Source: Agrobacterium leguminum
Lineage (GTDB): Bacteria; Pseudomonadota; Alphaproteobacteria; Rhizobiales; Rhizobiaceae
Assembly: GCF_015704895.1 (NCBI RefSeq)
Contig: NZ_JADQWB010000009.1
Coordinates: 124,001 to 188,000 of the forward strand
Direction: 5' to 3'
Length of the DNA stretch: 64,000 bases
Part shown: positions 11,161 to 18,058 of the stretch, in pieces
Numbering within the stretch: position 1 is the stretch's first letter
Layout: the number at the start of each line of letters is the position of its first letter
The notes under the pieces: generated by a model
Told to the model about the DNA's origin: nothing
Database searches by the model: none
Seen by the model: the letters and a program-made list of their open reading frames with translations, nothing else
Made by a program: the position numbers and the translations under genes

Positions 11161-11763
11161 ATGAATATTGCAGCACGTCTGTCACTGGCAGCCATGATAG
11201 CACTGGCGGCAACGCCATCTCTCGCGTCGGAGGATATGACATCGGAGACGAGCGAAGCGATATTCGGTTTCGGCGGCGCCCTGACGAAAGAGGACATGCT
11301 GAAAAGTGCGGCTCTCATTCCGGTGGAATATGAGCGCAATGCCATTCTGGGCGGCGGCTATCAGTTCTATCCCTACCATATCGGCAATCTGAAACTCGGT
11401 GGCGAAATCGGCGTCGCCGCCAGGTTCGGCAAGGGTTTTACGGGTGAAGTCTGGGCGGGTCCGGTTGCACGTTACGAGCAGATCAGGCTCGGAGAACGGC
11501 TGTTCATCACGCCGAGCTTCACGGCAGGCCTGAGCCTCGTGACGGATGCGCAGCCCGGCCGCGAGCGGGAACAGGAAATCAAGGACAACGGCAACGCGAA
11601 TGTCCTGTTTTATCTCGGGCCTGAGATCAACGTGTCCTTCAGCGAGGATTCCTCGACGGAATTCTTCTGGCGGCTTCACCACCGCTCCGGCGGCGGCAAG
11701 ACGCTCGGCAACATGAAAGGCGCGACGAACGCCAATGTCTTCGGCGTCCGCTACAAATTCTAG
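11161..11763 (+). CDS. Putative outer-membrane beta-barrel protein with signal peptide
   Basis: A 200-residue protein. The start at 11161 is preferred over 11143 because CAGGAG lies eight bases ahead and the resulting N-terminus is a clean signal peptide (MNIAARLSLAAMIALAATPSLA, cleavage near residue 23). The mature part alternates polar and hydrophobic residues in strand-like stretches rich in glycine and aromatic residues, and ends in VRYKF. A terminal phenylalanine is typical of proteins inserted by the Bam machinery. The end LHHRSGGG...NVFGVRYKF loosely recalls PagL-type lipid A deacylases (His-x-Ser near the C-terminus), but the glutamate expected about 14 residues later is not there. 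Function is unknown. It is monocistronic as far as can be seen. Confidence 0.6.
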   Translation: MNIAARLSLAAMIALAATPSLASEDMTSETSEAIFGFGGALTKEDMLKSAALIPVEYERNAILGGGYQFYPYHIGNLKLGGEIGVAARFGKGFTGEVWAGPVARYEQIRLGERLFITPSFTAGLSLVTDAQPGREREQEIKDNGNANVLFYLGPEINVSFSEDSSTEFFWRLHHRSGGGKTLGNMKGATNANVFGVRYKF

Positions 11764-11978
11764 GCGGTTGGACAGGGTCTGGTCCCGCACGCTGCCAAAA
11801 TTTCAACCGCCTTTCCCATTTTCGCACGCCGCAGATTGGAACCCGTGCACGCAGCGCATGGGTGGATTGCCTTATTCTGCCTGTTAATTCGTCATCGAAA
11901 AGCGCATATAGGGGGCATCAAAGGACGCCGGAACGAAAACGTTACTGACGTCACCTAAACCTCAGAAAGGGTAATGTC

Positions 11979-12125
11979 ATGAACGTAGCACGCAGCTTCA
12001 ATAACTGGCGCAAATATCGTCAGACCATCAACGAACTCGGCCGTATGAGCACCCGTGAACTGCACGATCTCGGTATCGATCGTAGCCAGATCACCAGCGT
12101 CGCCCGCGCCGCCGTTGGCAGGTAA
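11979..12125 (+). CDS. Small DUF1127 (YjiS-like) protein
   Basis: A 48-residue arginine-rich protein with the DUF1127 core: NNWRKYRQTINELGRMSTRELHDLGIDRSQI. These short basic proteins are abundant in Rhizobiales. Those studied in Agrobacterium have been linked to phosphate/carbon metabolism and RNA interactions, but the role of this copy is not known. AAAGGG lies close upstream of the ATG, and a strong terminator follows 31 bases after the stop. The gene therefore forms its own short transcript, separate from the small RNA gene downstream. Confidence 0.88.
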   Translation: MNVARSFNNWRKYRQTINELGRMSTRELHDLGIDRSQITSVARAAVGR

Positions 12126-12156
12126 TCAAGGCGACATCGCCTCTTTTGAATGCCCA

Positions 12157-12182
12157 AACGCCCGCTCAGCGGGCGTTTTTGT
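12157..12182 (+). terminator. Rho-independent terminator of the DUF1127 gene
   Basis: ACGCCCGC, a three-base loop (TCA) and GCGGGCGT form a perfect 8-bp GC-rich stem. It is followed directly by a run of T residues. Confidence 0.9.
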
Positions 12183-12328
12183 TTTGGGGGATATGGGACG
12201 CTTTCACCGCGAATATCCGCCAGATAATCCGGCGATGCGGAAGTCCGAGCCGAAGGGTGGGGTTTTCTCGGCGTCAGGCGATAGATGTCGCCATGCACTG
12301 AATGCATATCTGTGCTGCAAGCTTATGC

Positions 12329-12356
12329 CTGTCAAATGCGCAGAAAAATGCTATCT
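12329..12356 (+). promoter_or_regulatory. Candidate sigma-70 promoter of the small RNA gene
   Basis: CTGTCA at 12329-12334 and CTATCT at 12351-12356 are 16 bases apart. They resemble the rhizobial CTTGAC/CTATAT promoter type and would start transcription around 12362, just before the first hairpin. The assignment rests on sequence resemblance and position only. Confidence 0.4.
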
Positions 12357-12361
12357 TCCAA

Positions 12362-12524
12362 TCATCGAAAGGGATGTACCTCCTCCCACATCCTTTTGGT
12401 AAAGCGGGTGATCCTACTCCTCCTCCCAAAGGATTGCCCCGGGGACAGCGGTTTTCCTCCTCCCATATCGCTGTTCATCTTTTCAAAAAGCCTGCCGCAC
12501 CTCCTCCCGCGGCAGGCTTTTTTG
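12362..12524 (+). ncRNA. Small RNA with four CCTCCTCCC hairpin loops (alpha-r14/NfeR1, 'cuckoo'-like)
   Basis: Four copies of CCTCCTCCC occur at 12379, 12419, 12456 and 12500. Each lies in the loop of its own stem. Stem 1 is GGATGT (12372-12377) with ACATCC (12388-12393). Stem 2 is 12405-12413 with 12431-12439, nine pairs including two G-U pairs. Stem 3 is ACAGCG (12445-12450) with CGCTGT (12469-12474). Stem 4 (12485-12498 with 12509-12522) is a strong terminator ending in a T-run. The motif is complementary to the purine-rich Shine-Dalgarno consensus, so the RNA could block translation of many messages. Known family: alpha-r14/NfeR1 RNAs of Rhizobiales carry such loops, and CCUCCUCCC RNAs also occur in Rhodobacter. 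The exact 5' end is a guess. No open reading frame in it looks real. Confidence 0.82.
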
Positions 12525-12559
12525 TTTTCAGCGTCTTATCTTTGTCTTCAGGGAATATC

Positions 12560-13003
12560 TCAGTCGAAAGCCATCATGCCGATGGGCGTCACGGCATGGG
12601 TGCCTGCACGTTTGGCAAGGGCATAGGCGAGGCACTGCTCCACGGCATCCTGCGGCACGGGCTTGGCGATCACGCCGGCGCCGATGCCGAGATTGACGAC
12701 GACTTCGGGGTTTGCCGTCATGAAGATCACCACCACGCCATGATCTTCGGAAAGCCGCCGACCGATCTCCGGGCCGGTCTGTCCATCGGCAAGGTTGACG
12801 TCGACAAAGGCGATATCGGCACGGCTGCCAAGCGCCACGGCGTCTTCCAGCCGGTTGGCGATGCCGATGACATCCGCCTCTTCTTCCGCCTGCAAAATGG
12901 AATCCTCTATATCCATGGCGATGAGGAATTCGTCTTCCACGATCAGCACACGCGGCTGTTCCGTGCGGAAACCCGGTTCGTTTTGCAAGACGTCTGCCAA
13001 CAT
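12560..13003 (-). CDS. Single-domain response regulator (receiver domain)
   Basis: A 147-residue protein that is essentially one receiver domain. The acidic pair D24/E25 (IVEDEF), phospho-acceptor D68 (AFVDVN), T96 (FMTANP) and K114 (IAKPVP) are all present, so it should be phosphorylatable. No output domain follows, as in CheY-like or phosphorelay regulators. GGAGG stands about ten bases before the ATG. No histidine kinase is adjacent. A possible stress-sigma-factor (EcfG-type) promoter lies upstream. The partner kinase and the output are unknown. Confidence 0.88.
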   Translation of the reverse strand: MLADVLQNEPGFRTEQPRVLIVEDEFLIAMDIEDSILQAEEEADVIGIANRLEDAVALGSRADIAFVDVNLADGQTGPEIGRRLSEDHGVVVIFMTANPEVVVNLGIGAGVIAKPVPQDAVEQCLAYALAKRAGTHAVTPIGMMAFD

Positions 13004-13479
13004 ATGCCTGCCTCCATTCTGTGTTTCAGAGCATCGGATTGAAAACTGTAGTGCGGTTGCGGATCATCCGAGGCTTCAACTAAACCCGCAGCGGCGGGAC
13101 CGGTTCCGTTTTATTTCCCGCCGCTCCAGCGCGGTCGGCAAGCAAACACTTCTCGGCGTAACTCGTTCCAAAGTGAGATAAACATAGTGAATGGAGTGTA
13201 AACGGCGTGCCTTTTCGGCTATCACCTTTCAAGAGCGAAGCAGTTGATTCGGTTCGGTTTTCATCCGGGGAAGGGGTCGGAGAACGTCGCCGTGGAGCAT
13301 CTTTCGCCCCCTGGAACACCGTTCTTTCGCCATTATGGGGTGAAAGGCCGGCATGAAAATTCAAAGCGTTACAGCCTCTTTCCCCATCGGGGAGGAAGCG
13401 CTGGAACCTTGCCGATCATTCGCGTGCCGCGGTCAAAAAAAGGCGCGGGACCCTATGAGTTTAGAAAGAGAATAAGACG
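13004..13479. other. Intergenic region between the response regulator and ftsZ1
   Basis: No gene is supported in these 476 bases between divergent genes. Visible structure: a perfect 10-bp inverted repeat AGCGGCGGGA/TCCCGCCGCT (13090-13099 and 13116-13125, 16-base loop) that brackets a possible EcfG-type promoter for the response regulator. The ftsZ1 promoter must also lie here, but it could not be placed. A weak AAAGAG ribosome site precedes the ftsZ1 ATG. Confidence 0.55.
13083..13107 (-). promoter_or_regulatory. Candidate EcfG-type (general stress response) promoter
   Basis: On the minus strand GGAAC is followed after 17 bases by GTT (plus-strand GTTCC at 13103-13107 and AAC at 13083-13085). 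This fits the GGAAC-N16/17-GTT spacing of alphaproteobacterial EcfG promoters, and it is about 80 bases upstream of the response-regulator ATG. The second box reads GGTT rather than CGTT, so it is only a candidate. Confidence 0.35.
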
Positions 13480-14442
13480 ATGACCCAGTCTCCGCGCGCC
13501 ACCATTGCCCGCAACACGCCCAATATCGCCGTCGTCGGCGTCGGTGGCGGTGGCGGCAACGCGATCAACAACATGATTGCCGAGGGCATCGGCGGCGTCG
13601 ATTTCATCGCCGCCAATACGGATGCGCAGGCGCTGAAGAAGACCAATGCGCCGCGGCTCGTGCAGCTCAGCTCCGAGCTGACCGGCGGGCTTGGCGCGGG
13701 CGCCGATCCCGAGGTCGGCCGGCAGGCGGCGATCGATTCCCTCGACGAGATCATGGATCACCTGAGCGGTTATGACATGTGTTTCATCACCGCCGGTATG
13801 GGCGGCGGCACCGGCACGGGCGCGGCCCCCGTCATTGCCGAAGCCTGCCGGGCGAAGAACATCCTGACCGTCGGTGTCGTGACGCTTCCCTTCAGCTTCG
13901 AGGGTGCGCGCCGCATGCGGGCTGCCGAATATGGCTTCGCCAATCTGCTCAACACGGCCGATACCGTCATCGTCATCCCCAACCAGAACCTGCTGCGCAT
14001 TGCCGATGCCGGCACGACCTTCGAAAATGCGCTGAAGACGGCTGACAAGGTTCTGTCGCTTGGCGTGCGCTGCATCACCGATCTCATCCTGCGCGAAGGC
14101 CTGGTCAATCTCGATTTCGCCGATGTGCGCTATGTCATGAAGAATGGCGGCCGGGCGCTGATGGGCACGGCGCAGGCCAAGGGCGAAAAACGCGCCTCGG
14201 AAGCGGCGGCCGCGGCCATTGCCAACCCGCTGCTCGGCGAACCGTCGCTGAAGGAAGCGCGCGGCGCGCTGGTTTCCATTTCCGGCGGCAACGATCTGAC
14301 GCTTTACGAGATCGACGAGGCAATGACGCTGGTGCGCGAGGCGGTGAGCGAAGAAACCGATGTGGTGATGGGCGCTTCCTTCGACCCGACGCTGGACGGT
14401 GCTTTCAAGATTTCCGTCGTGGCCACCGGCCTGCGCAATTGA
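13480..14442 (+). CDS. ftsZ1: Short FtsZ homologue, GTPase domain only (FtsZ1 type)
   Basis: A 320-residue FtsZ. It has the nucleotide-binding glycines VGVGGGGGNAINN near the N-terminus, the tubulin signature GGGTGTG near residues 107-113 and the T7-loop region NLDFADVRYVMKNGGRALMG. The protein stops directly after the globular domain (FKISVVATGLRN). The variable linker and the C-terminal peptide that bind FtsA and other division proteins are therefore absent, whereas a typical rhizobial FtsZ has well over 500 residues. From memory, A. tumefaciens C58 has such a paralogue (FtsZ1, reported as dispensable) beside the essential full-length FtsZ. The gene stands alone, with no dcw-cluster genes around it. 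Confidence 0.92.
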   Translation: MTQSPRATIARNTPNIAVVGVGGGGGNAINNMIAEGIGGVDFIAANTDAQALKKTNAPRLVQLSSELTGGLGAGADPEVGRQAAIDSLDEIMDHLSGYDMCFITAGMGGGTGTGAAPVIAEACRAKNILTVGVVTLPFSFEGARRMRAAEYGFANLLNTADTVIVIPNQNLLRIADAGTTFENALKTADKVLSLGVRCITDLILREGLVNLDFADVRYVMKNGGRALMGTAQAKGEKRASEAAAAAIANPLLGEPSLKEARGALVSISGGNDLTLYEIDEAMTLVREAVSEETDVVMGASFDPTLDGAFKISVVATGLRN

Positions 14443-14470
14443 TGTTGGAGGCGCGGCATTGCTGGGCGTT

Positions 14471-14590
14471 TCTTCTCCCCGCCGGGGAGAAGGTGGCCCG
14501 AAGGGTCGGATGAGGGGGCAACGTTGCCGTATCTCACCACTCTTGCCCCCTCATCCCGCTGCCGCGACCTTCTCCCCGGCGGGGAGAAGA
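14471..14590. repeat. Intergenic palindromic repeat, family B, copy 1
   Basis: The 120-base element begins with TCTTCTCCCCGCCGGGGAGA and ends with its near inverse. The internal parts TGAGGGGGCAA and TTGCCCCCTCA also pair. A second copy with the same order lies at 25364-25484. Such mosaic palindromes are typical of rhizobial intergenic regions (RIME-like elements), though the exact family was not identified. Confidence 0.8.
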
Positions 14591-14684
14591 GACAAGCGGC
14601 GTGCTCTTCGCTTCTAAGGGAAATCATCCATTCTTAAGCGGCGACGCCGTATAAATAGCATCAACGCCACAAATCGCATGTTTG

Positions 14685-14718
14685 AAGCCGTCGCGGGCAA
14701 TTTTCGCGACGGCTTTTT
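14685..14718 (+). terminator. Rho-independent terminator
   Basis: AAGCCGTCGCG and CGCGACGGCTT form a perfect 11-bp stem with a nine-base loop, followed by a T-run. It is 243 bases beyond the ftsZ1 stop, past a repeat. It either ends a long ftsZ1 transcript or belongs to a short RNA started near 14660. Confidence 0.85.
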
Positions 14719-14804
14719 GTTGTTTTTGAACAATTATTCCGCCATTCGAAGAGGCTGCGGCGCTGCGCGGCGTTGATCGGGAAAAAATATAATAGTACTC
14801 TTTA

Positions 14805-14813
14805 TGTCGACAA
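14805..14813. promoter_or_regulatory. Candidate GntR operator TGTCGACAA
   Basis: TGTCGACAA just before the ribosome site of the GntR gene repeats the palindrome TTGTCGACAA found at 15538-15547 after the gene. This suggests autoregulation. Confidence 0.5.
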
Positions 14814-14823
14814 GAGGGATTTG

Positions 14824-15525
14824 ATGATGACGGATATAATTGCTTCTGCCGAGCGCAAGCGCGGCTCCGGCGTGAAGATGGTCTATGATCTGCTGCGCGA
14901 CGAGATTCTCGATCTGGTTCTGCCGCCGGGCAGCCCCATCGATGAGGTGCAGCTTGCCGAAAGGTTCAAGATGTCGCGCACGCCGATCCGCGAGGCGCTG
15001 GTGCGGCTTTCGGGCGAGGGGCTGATCGATACGCTGCCGAACCGTTCGACCATGGTGTCGAACATCGATTTCCTCAACATGCACACCTATTTCGATGCGC
15101 TGGTGTTGATGTATCGGGTAACGACGCAGCTTGCCGCGCAATATCACCGTCCGGAGGATCTGGCCGGAATCCGCGCCCATAATGCGGAATTCGCCATTGC
15201 GGTGGAAGAGCAGGATGCGCTGGCGATGATCTCCACCAATGCCGCCCTTCACCTTTCCATCGCCGAAGCCGGTCGAAACCCCTATTTCACCAGCCTGTTC
15301 AAGCGCCTTCTGGATGAGGGACGACGCATTCTCAGGCTTTATTACCAGTCTTATGACGATCGTTTGCCGAAGCGCTTCGTCGACGATCATGATGAGATCA
15401 TCGCGGCGATTGCCGCGCGCGATACCGTTCTTTCCGAGAAACTGGCCCGCGAGCATGCCGAACAGATCGTGCGTCAGGTGCAGAAACTGCTGGTGCGAAA
15501 CGAGCGTCTGGAAATAAATCTGTAG
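14824..15525 (+). CDS. GntR-family transcriptional regulator (FCD/FadR subfamily), HypR-like
   Basis: A 233-residue regulator. The winged-helix domain (about residues 15-80) contains LPPGSPIDEVQLAERFKMSRTPIREALVRLSGEGLI, the classic GntR pattern. An all-helical FCD ligand-binding domain follows to the C-terminus. AGAGGG lies just upstream of the ATG at 14824; 14827 is equally possible. It stands next to a DapA-family gene and a hydroxyproline-type catabolic cluster. In S. meliloti a GntR protein (HypR) represses the hydroxyproline genes next to such a deaminase gene, so the same role is inferred. TTGTCGA-type repeats flank the gene on both sides. Confidence 0.88.
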   Translation: MMTDIIASAERKRGSGVKMVYDLLRDEILDLVLPPGSPIDEVQLAERFKMSRTPIREALVRLSGEGLIDTLPNRSTMVSNIDFLNMHTYFDALVLMYRVTTQLAAQYHRPEDLAGIRAHNAEFAIAVEEQDALAMISTNAALHLSIAEAGRNPYFTSLFKRLLDEGRRILRLYYQSYDDRLPKRFVDDHDEIIAAIAARDTVLSEKLAREHAEQIVRQVQKLLVRNERLEINL

Positions 15526-15526
15526 C

Positions 15527-15578
15527 TTGTCGATTTCTTGTCGACAAATAAAATACAAGATTGTAATGTCCTTGTCGA
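15527..15578. promoter_or_regulatory. Cluster of TTGTCGA operator half-sites before the DapA-family gene
   Basis: TTGTCGA occurs at 15527 and 15572, and the full palindrome TTGTCGACAA at 15538-15547. All fall within 52 bases of the 108-bp gap between the GntR gene and its downstream gene. A fourth copy precedes the GntR gene. Repetition next to a regulator gene points to its binding sites. Confidence 0.5.
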
Positions 15579-15633
15579 AAGGGTGGCGCGGAGGTGCGTC
15601 CATTCCCGAAAACATGTCCCTTAGGAGCTTGAA

Positions 15634-16599
15634 ATGACGGCCAGCATTTTTTCCGGCGTGATTCCCGCCTTGATGACCCCCTGCAAGGATGATCGCACCC
15701 CTGATTTCGATGCGCTTGTTCGCAAGGGCAAGGAACTGATCGCCGATGGCATGTCGGCCGTCGTTTATTGCGGCTCCATGGGCGACTGGCCTCTCCTGAC
15801 GGACGAGCAGCGCATGGAAGGCGTGGAGCGCCTGGTGAAGGCCGGCATTCCGGTCATCGTCGGCACCGGCGCGGTCAACACGGCATCTGCCGTTGCCCAT
15901 GCCGCCCACGCCCAGAAGGTTGGCGCCAAGGGCCTGATGGTCATTCCGCGCGTCCTGTCGCGCGGTTCGGTCATCGCCGCCCAGAAGGCCCATTTCAAGG
16001 CCATCCTCTCGGCTGCCCCGGAAATCCCGGCCGTCATCTACAACAGCCCCTATTACGGCTTCGCCACCCGCGCCGATCTCTTTTTCGCGCTGCGCGCCGA
16101 GCACAAGAACCTCGTCGGCTTCAAGGAATTCGGCGGCCCGGCCGATATGCGTTACGCCGCTGAAAACATCACCAGCCGCGATGACGAGGTGACCCTGATG
16201 ATCGGCGTCGATACCGCCGTCTTCCATGGCTTCGTAAATTGCGGCGCCACCGGCGCCATCACCGGCATCGGCAATGTTCTGCCGAAGGAAGTCATTCACC
16301 TCTGCAAGCTGTCGCAGGCCGCCGCCAAGGGCGATGCCGATGCCCGCGCCCGCGCGCTGGAGCTGGAACAGGCGCTCGCCGTTCTCTCGTCCTTCGATGA
16401 AGGCCCGGATCTGGTTCTCTATTTCAAGCACATGATGGTGCTGAAGGGCGACAAGGAATACACGCTGCACTTCAACGAAACCGACGCCCTGACCGACAGC
16501 CAGCGGGGTTATGTCGAGGCGCAGTTCAAGCTGTTCAACAGCTGGTATGCCGACTGGAGCAAGCTGCCGGGTGCGGTTCAGGCCTGCAAGGCTGCCTGA
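15634..16599 (+). CDS. Dihydrodipicolinate synthase-family protein, candidate HypD-like deaminase
   Basis: A 321-residue TIM-barrel protein of the DapA/N-acetylneuraminate lyase family. The Schiff-base lysine is K164 (VGFKEFGG) and the catalytic tyrosine Y136 (IYNSPYYG). AGGAG lies nine bases ahead of the ATG. In hydroxyproline degradation, a family member (HypD/LhpC) deaminates 1-pyrroline-4-hydroxy-2-carboxylate to alpha-ketoglutarate semialdehyde. A GntR gene upstream and a D-amino-acid-type oxidase in the nearby operon fit that role, but the sequence alone does not fix the substrate. No alpha-ketoglutarate semialdehyde dehydrogenase gene follows. Confidence 0.85.
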   Translation: MTASIFSGVIPALMTPCKDDRTPDFDALVRKGKELIADGMSAVVYCGSMGDWPLLTDEQRMEGVERLVKAGIPVIVGTGAVNTASAVAHAAHAQKVGAKGLMVIPRVLSRGSVIAAQKAHFKAILSAAPEIPAVIYNSPYYGFATRADLFFALRAEHKNLVGFKEFGGPADMRYAAENITSRDDEVTLMIGVDTAVFHGFVNCGATGAITGIGNVLPKEVIHLCKLSQAAAKGDADARARALELEQALAVLSSFDEGPDLVLYFKHMMVLKGDKEYTLHFNETDALTDSQRGYVEAQFKLFNSWYADWSKLPGAVQACKAA

Positions 16600-16622
16600 G
16601 CAGTCGCTGACGTGAAGACAAT

Positions 16623-16647
16623 AGGCCCGCAACTGCGGGCCTTTTTT
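16623..16647 (+). terminator. Rho-independent terminator of the DapA-family gene
   Basis: AGGCCCGC and GCGGGCCT pair around a short loop, followed by six T residues. It starts 24 bases after the stop codon. Confidence 0.9.
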
Positions 16648-16674
16648 GTATGTGATGAGGTTTGATGCCTCTCG

Positions 16675-16790
16675 TCCGTCATGCCGGACTAGATCCGGCA
16701 TCCAGCCACGGCGCGTCTGCGCCGTGAAAGAGTCTTCCGCGATCAAGGACTTGATCGCGCTGGACCCCGGATCTAGTCCGGGGTGACGGA
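16675..16790. repeat. Intergenic palindromic repeat, family A, copy 2
   Basis: Outer arms begin TCCGTCAT and end GTGACGGA. Inside, GCCGGACTAGATCCGGC and CCCCGGATCTAGTCCGGGG are each palindromes, and a further palindrome lies in the centre (GCGCGTCTGCGCC; GATCAAGGACTTGATC). It has the same plan as the copy at 18059-18176, with which it shares GGCGCGTCTGCGCC-like central bases. Confidence 0.75.
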
Positions 16791-16842
16791 GCGGCTATGC
16801 TATGCAGTCGCAAAGAAAGCTGAGTGACGCTGTCGTTATGAG

Positions 16843-16868
16843 AAAGCCCGCGATTGCGGGCTTTTTTT
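16843..16868. terminator. Terminator-like hairpin between converging transcripts
   Basis: AAAGCCCGC and GCGGGCTTT pair around ATT, with seven T residues on the plus strand and a weaker T-rich end on the minus strand. It lies 20 bases past the stop of the minus-strand dehydrogenase gene and may serve both directions. Confidence 0.7.
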
Positions 16869-16888
16869 ATTTCCACATGCAAACGCGG

Positions 16889-17926
16889 TCAGGAAACCGC
16901 ATCCAGCCCCTTTTCCAGCAGCCGGTCGAGCCCGGCCATTTCGGCGGCGGTAAGCGTGATGCCTTCGCTTTCGGATTTGGCGCGGGCAGTGAAGCGGCGG
17001 CCCGAGGGCAGGCGGGCGCCCTGGCCGATGATGGCGTCGAACAGCACTTCCGCGCGCTGGAAGGGATCGCCGGGGCGGCCCTTGGCAAAGGCTTCCGGAG
17101 AAAAGGCGACGATCAACTCGCCATGGGTGGGTGCAAGCGTGGTGGTGCCGAGAAATTCGAGCGCTTCGGGGCTGGTGAGATCGCCGATCATGATGCCGGC
17201 GAGAAGCTCGATCATCGTGCCGATGGCCGATCCCTTGTGGCCGCCAAAGGGCAGCATGGAGCCGGCAAGGGCCGCTTCCGGGTCAGTCGTCGGCTTGCCG
17301 TCGGCATCCAGAGCCCAGCCTTCCGGCAGGGGCTTTCCGGCCCGCCGGTGAAGTTCGATTTCACCGCGGGCCGCAACCGATGTGGCGAAATCGAAGACAT
17401 AAGGGGAGGTGTCCTTGCGCGGCCAGCCGAAGGCGAAGGGGTTGGTGCCAAGCAGAGGCTTGGTTCCGCCGGTGGGCGCGACGGTGGAATAGCTCGGGCA
17501 CATGACCAGCCCGGCGAGACCGTTTTCGGTCAGCCCTTCGACTTCCGGCCAGAGCGCCGAGAAATGCGTGCAGTCATTGATGACGAGTGCTGCTATGCCC
17601 GCGCGTTTCGCCCGCTCCACCAGAACCGGCAGACCAAGTTCGAAGGCGGGGTTGGCGAAGCCGCCATGGGCATTGACCTTCACGATGGCCGTGCCGTCGT
17701 CTTCAGCCACTTCAGGTATCGCATCGGGCTTCACCTTGCCGGCCTTGACGGTGCGGAGCGCGCCTTCGATACGGTAGATGCCGTGGGACTTGCAGGCGTC
17801 CCGCTCACCGGCAGTAATGACGCGCGCCAATGCGCCCGACTGTACATCATTCAGCCCGGCCCTCAAAAAAATCGACTCGACCCGCTGGAAAAGTGCCTCA
17901 ATGGTCAAGGTGGTCGTGTCGCTCAT
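16889..17926 (-). CDS. Malate/L-lactate dehydrogenase-family oxidoreductase, candidate 1-pyrroline-2-carboxylate reductase
   Basis: A 345-residue member of the LdhB/MDH-2 family of NAD(P)-dependent enzymes (phrases DACKSHGIYRI, NAHGGFANPAFELG, DCTHFSALWP, LPFGGHKGSAIGTMIELLAG). This family includes DpkA-type reductases that turn 1-pyrroline-2-carboxylate into L-proline. Such an enzyme is the expected partner of the 3-hydroxyproline dehydratase encoded by the aconitase X gene of this cluster. The ATG at 17926 is chosen because GGAGG stands seven bases upstream. The adjacent ATG at 17929 has poorer spacing. It is divergent from the amino-acid importer, and both promoters carry TTTGTATACT. Confidence 0.83.
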   Translation of the reverse strand: MSDTTTLTIEALFQRVESIFLRAGLNDVQSGALARVITAGERDACKSHGIYRIEGALRTVKAGKVKPDAIPEVAEDDGTAIVKVNAHGGFANPAFELGLPVLVERAKRAGIAALVINDCTHFSALWPEVEGLTENGLAGLVMCPSYSTVAPTGGTKPLLGTNPFAFGWPRKDTSPYVFDFATSVAARGEIELHRRAGKPLPEGWALDADGKPTTDPEAALAGSMLPFGGHKGSAIGTMIELLAGIMIGDLTSPEALEFLGTTTLAPTHGELIVAFSPEAFAKGRPGDPFQRAEVLFDAIIGQGARLPSGRRFTARAKSESEGITLTAAEMAGLDRLLEKGLDAVS

Positions 17927-17967
17927 CATAGTCCTCCGATAGGGCTCGCACATTTTGAATACATAAA

Positions 17968-17977
17968 GTATACAAAG
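17968..17977 (-). promoter_or_regulatory. Shared operator candidate TTTGTATACT (dehydrogenase side)
   Basis: On the minus strand TTTGTATACT lies about 40 bases before the dehydrogenase ATG and contains a TATACT that can act as a -10 box. The identical ten bases lie on the plus strand before the importer. The core GTATAC is palindromic. Confidence 0.5.
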
Positions 17978-18058
17978 GCGTGAGTATTGCAACGTGTCTT
18001 TTCGATGAAGCCCAGTCAGAGCAGAAGGCCACCCTATCAAACACGAAGATACCTTAAG

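Larger units (their letters stand above)
14443..14823. other. Intergenic region: family-B repeat, terminator and GntR leader
   Basis: These 381 bases contain a family-B palindromic repeat (14471-14590), then TATAAAT at 14651-14657, a strong terminator (14685-14718), and the AT-rich leader of the GntR gene with a TGTCGACAA operator candidate. No open reading frame is convincing. Confidence 0.6.

Noticed and set aside
11929-11944. GGAAC...CGTT upstream of the DUF1127 gene as an EcfG promoter
   Set aside because: The two boxes are only about five bases apart, far from the required 16-17.
12379-12508. CCTCCTCCC repeats as a CRISPR-like or tandem repeat array
   Set aside because: Only nine bases repeat, spacing is unequal, and each copy lies in its own hairpin loop. 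No cas genes are present.
12302-13042. 246-codon plus-strand frame covering the small RNA and the response regulator
   Set aside because: It runs antisense to a clear receiver-domain gene and through the RNA hairpins, with no known domain.
14734-16746. 670-codon open frame on the minus strand
   Set aside because: Antisense to the GntR and DapA-family genes and spanning their operators and terminator. Not a plausible protein.
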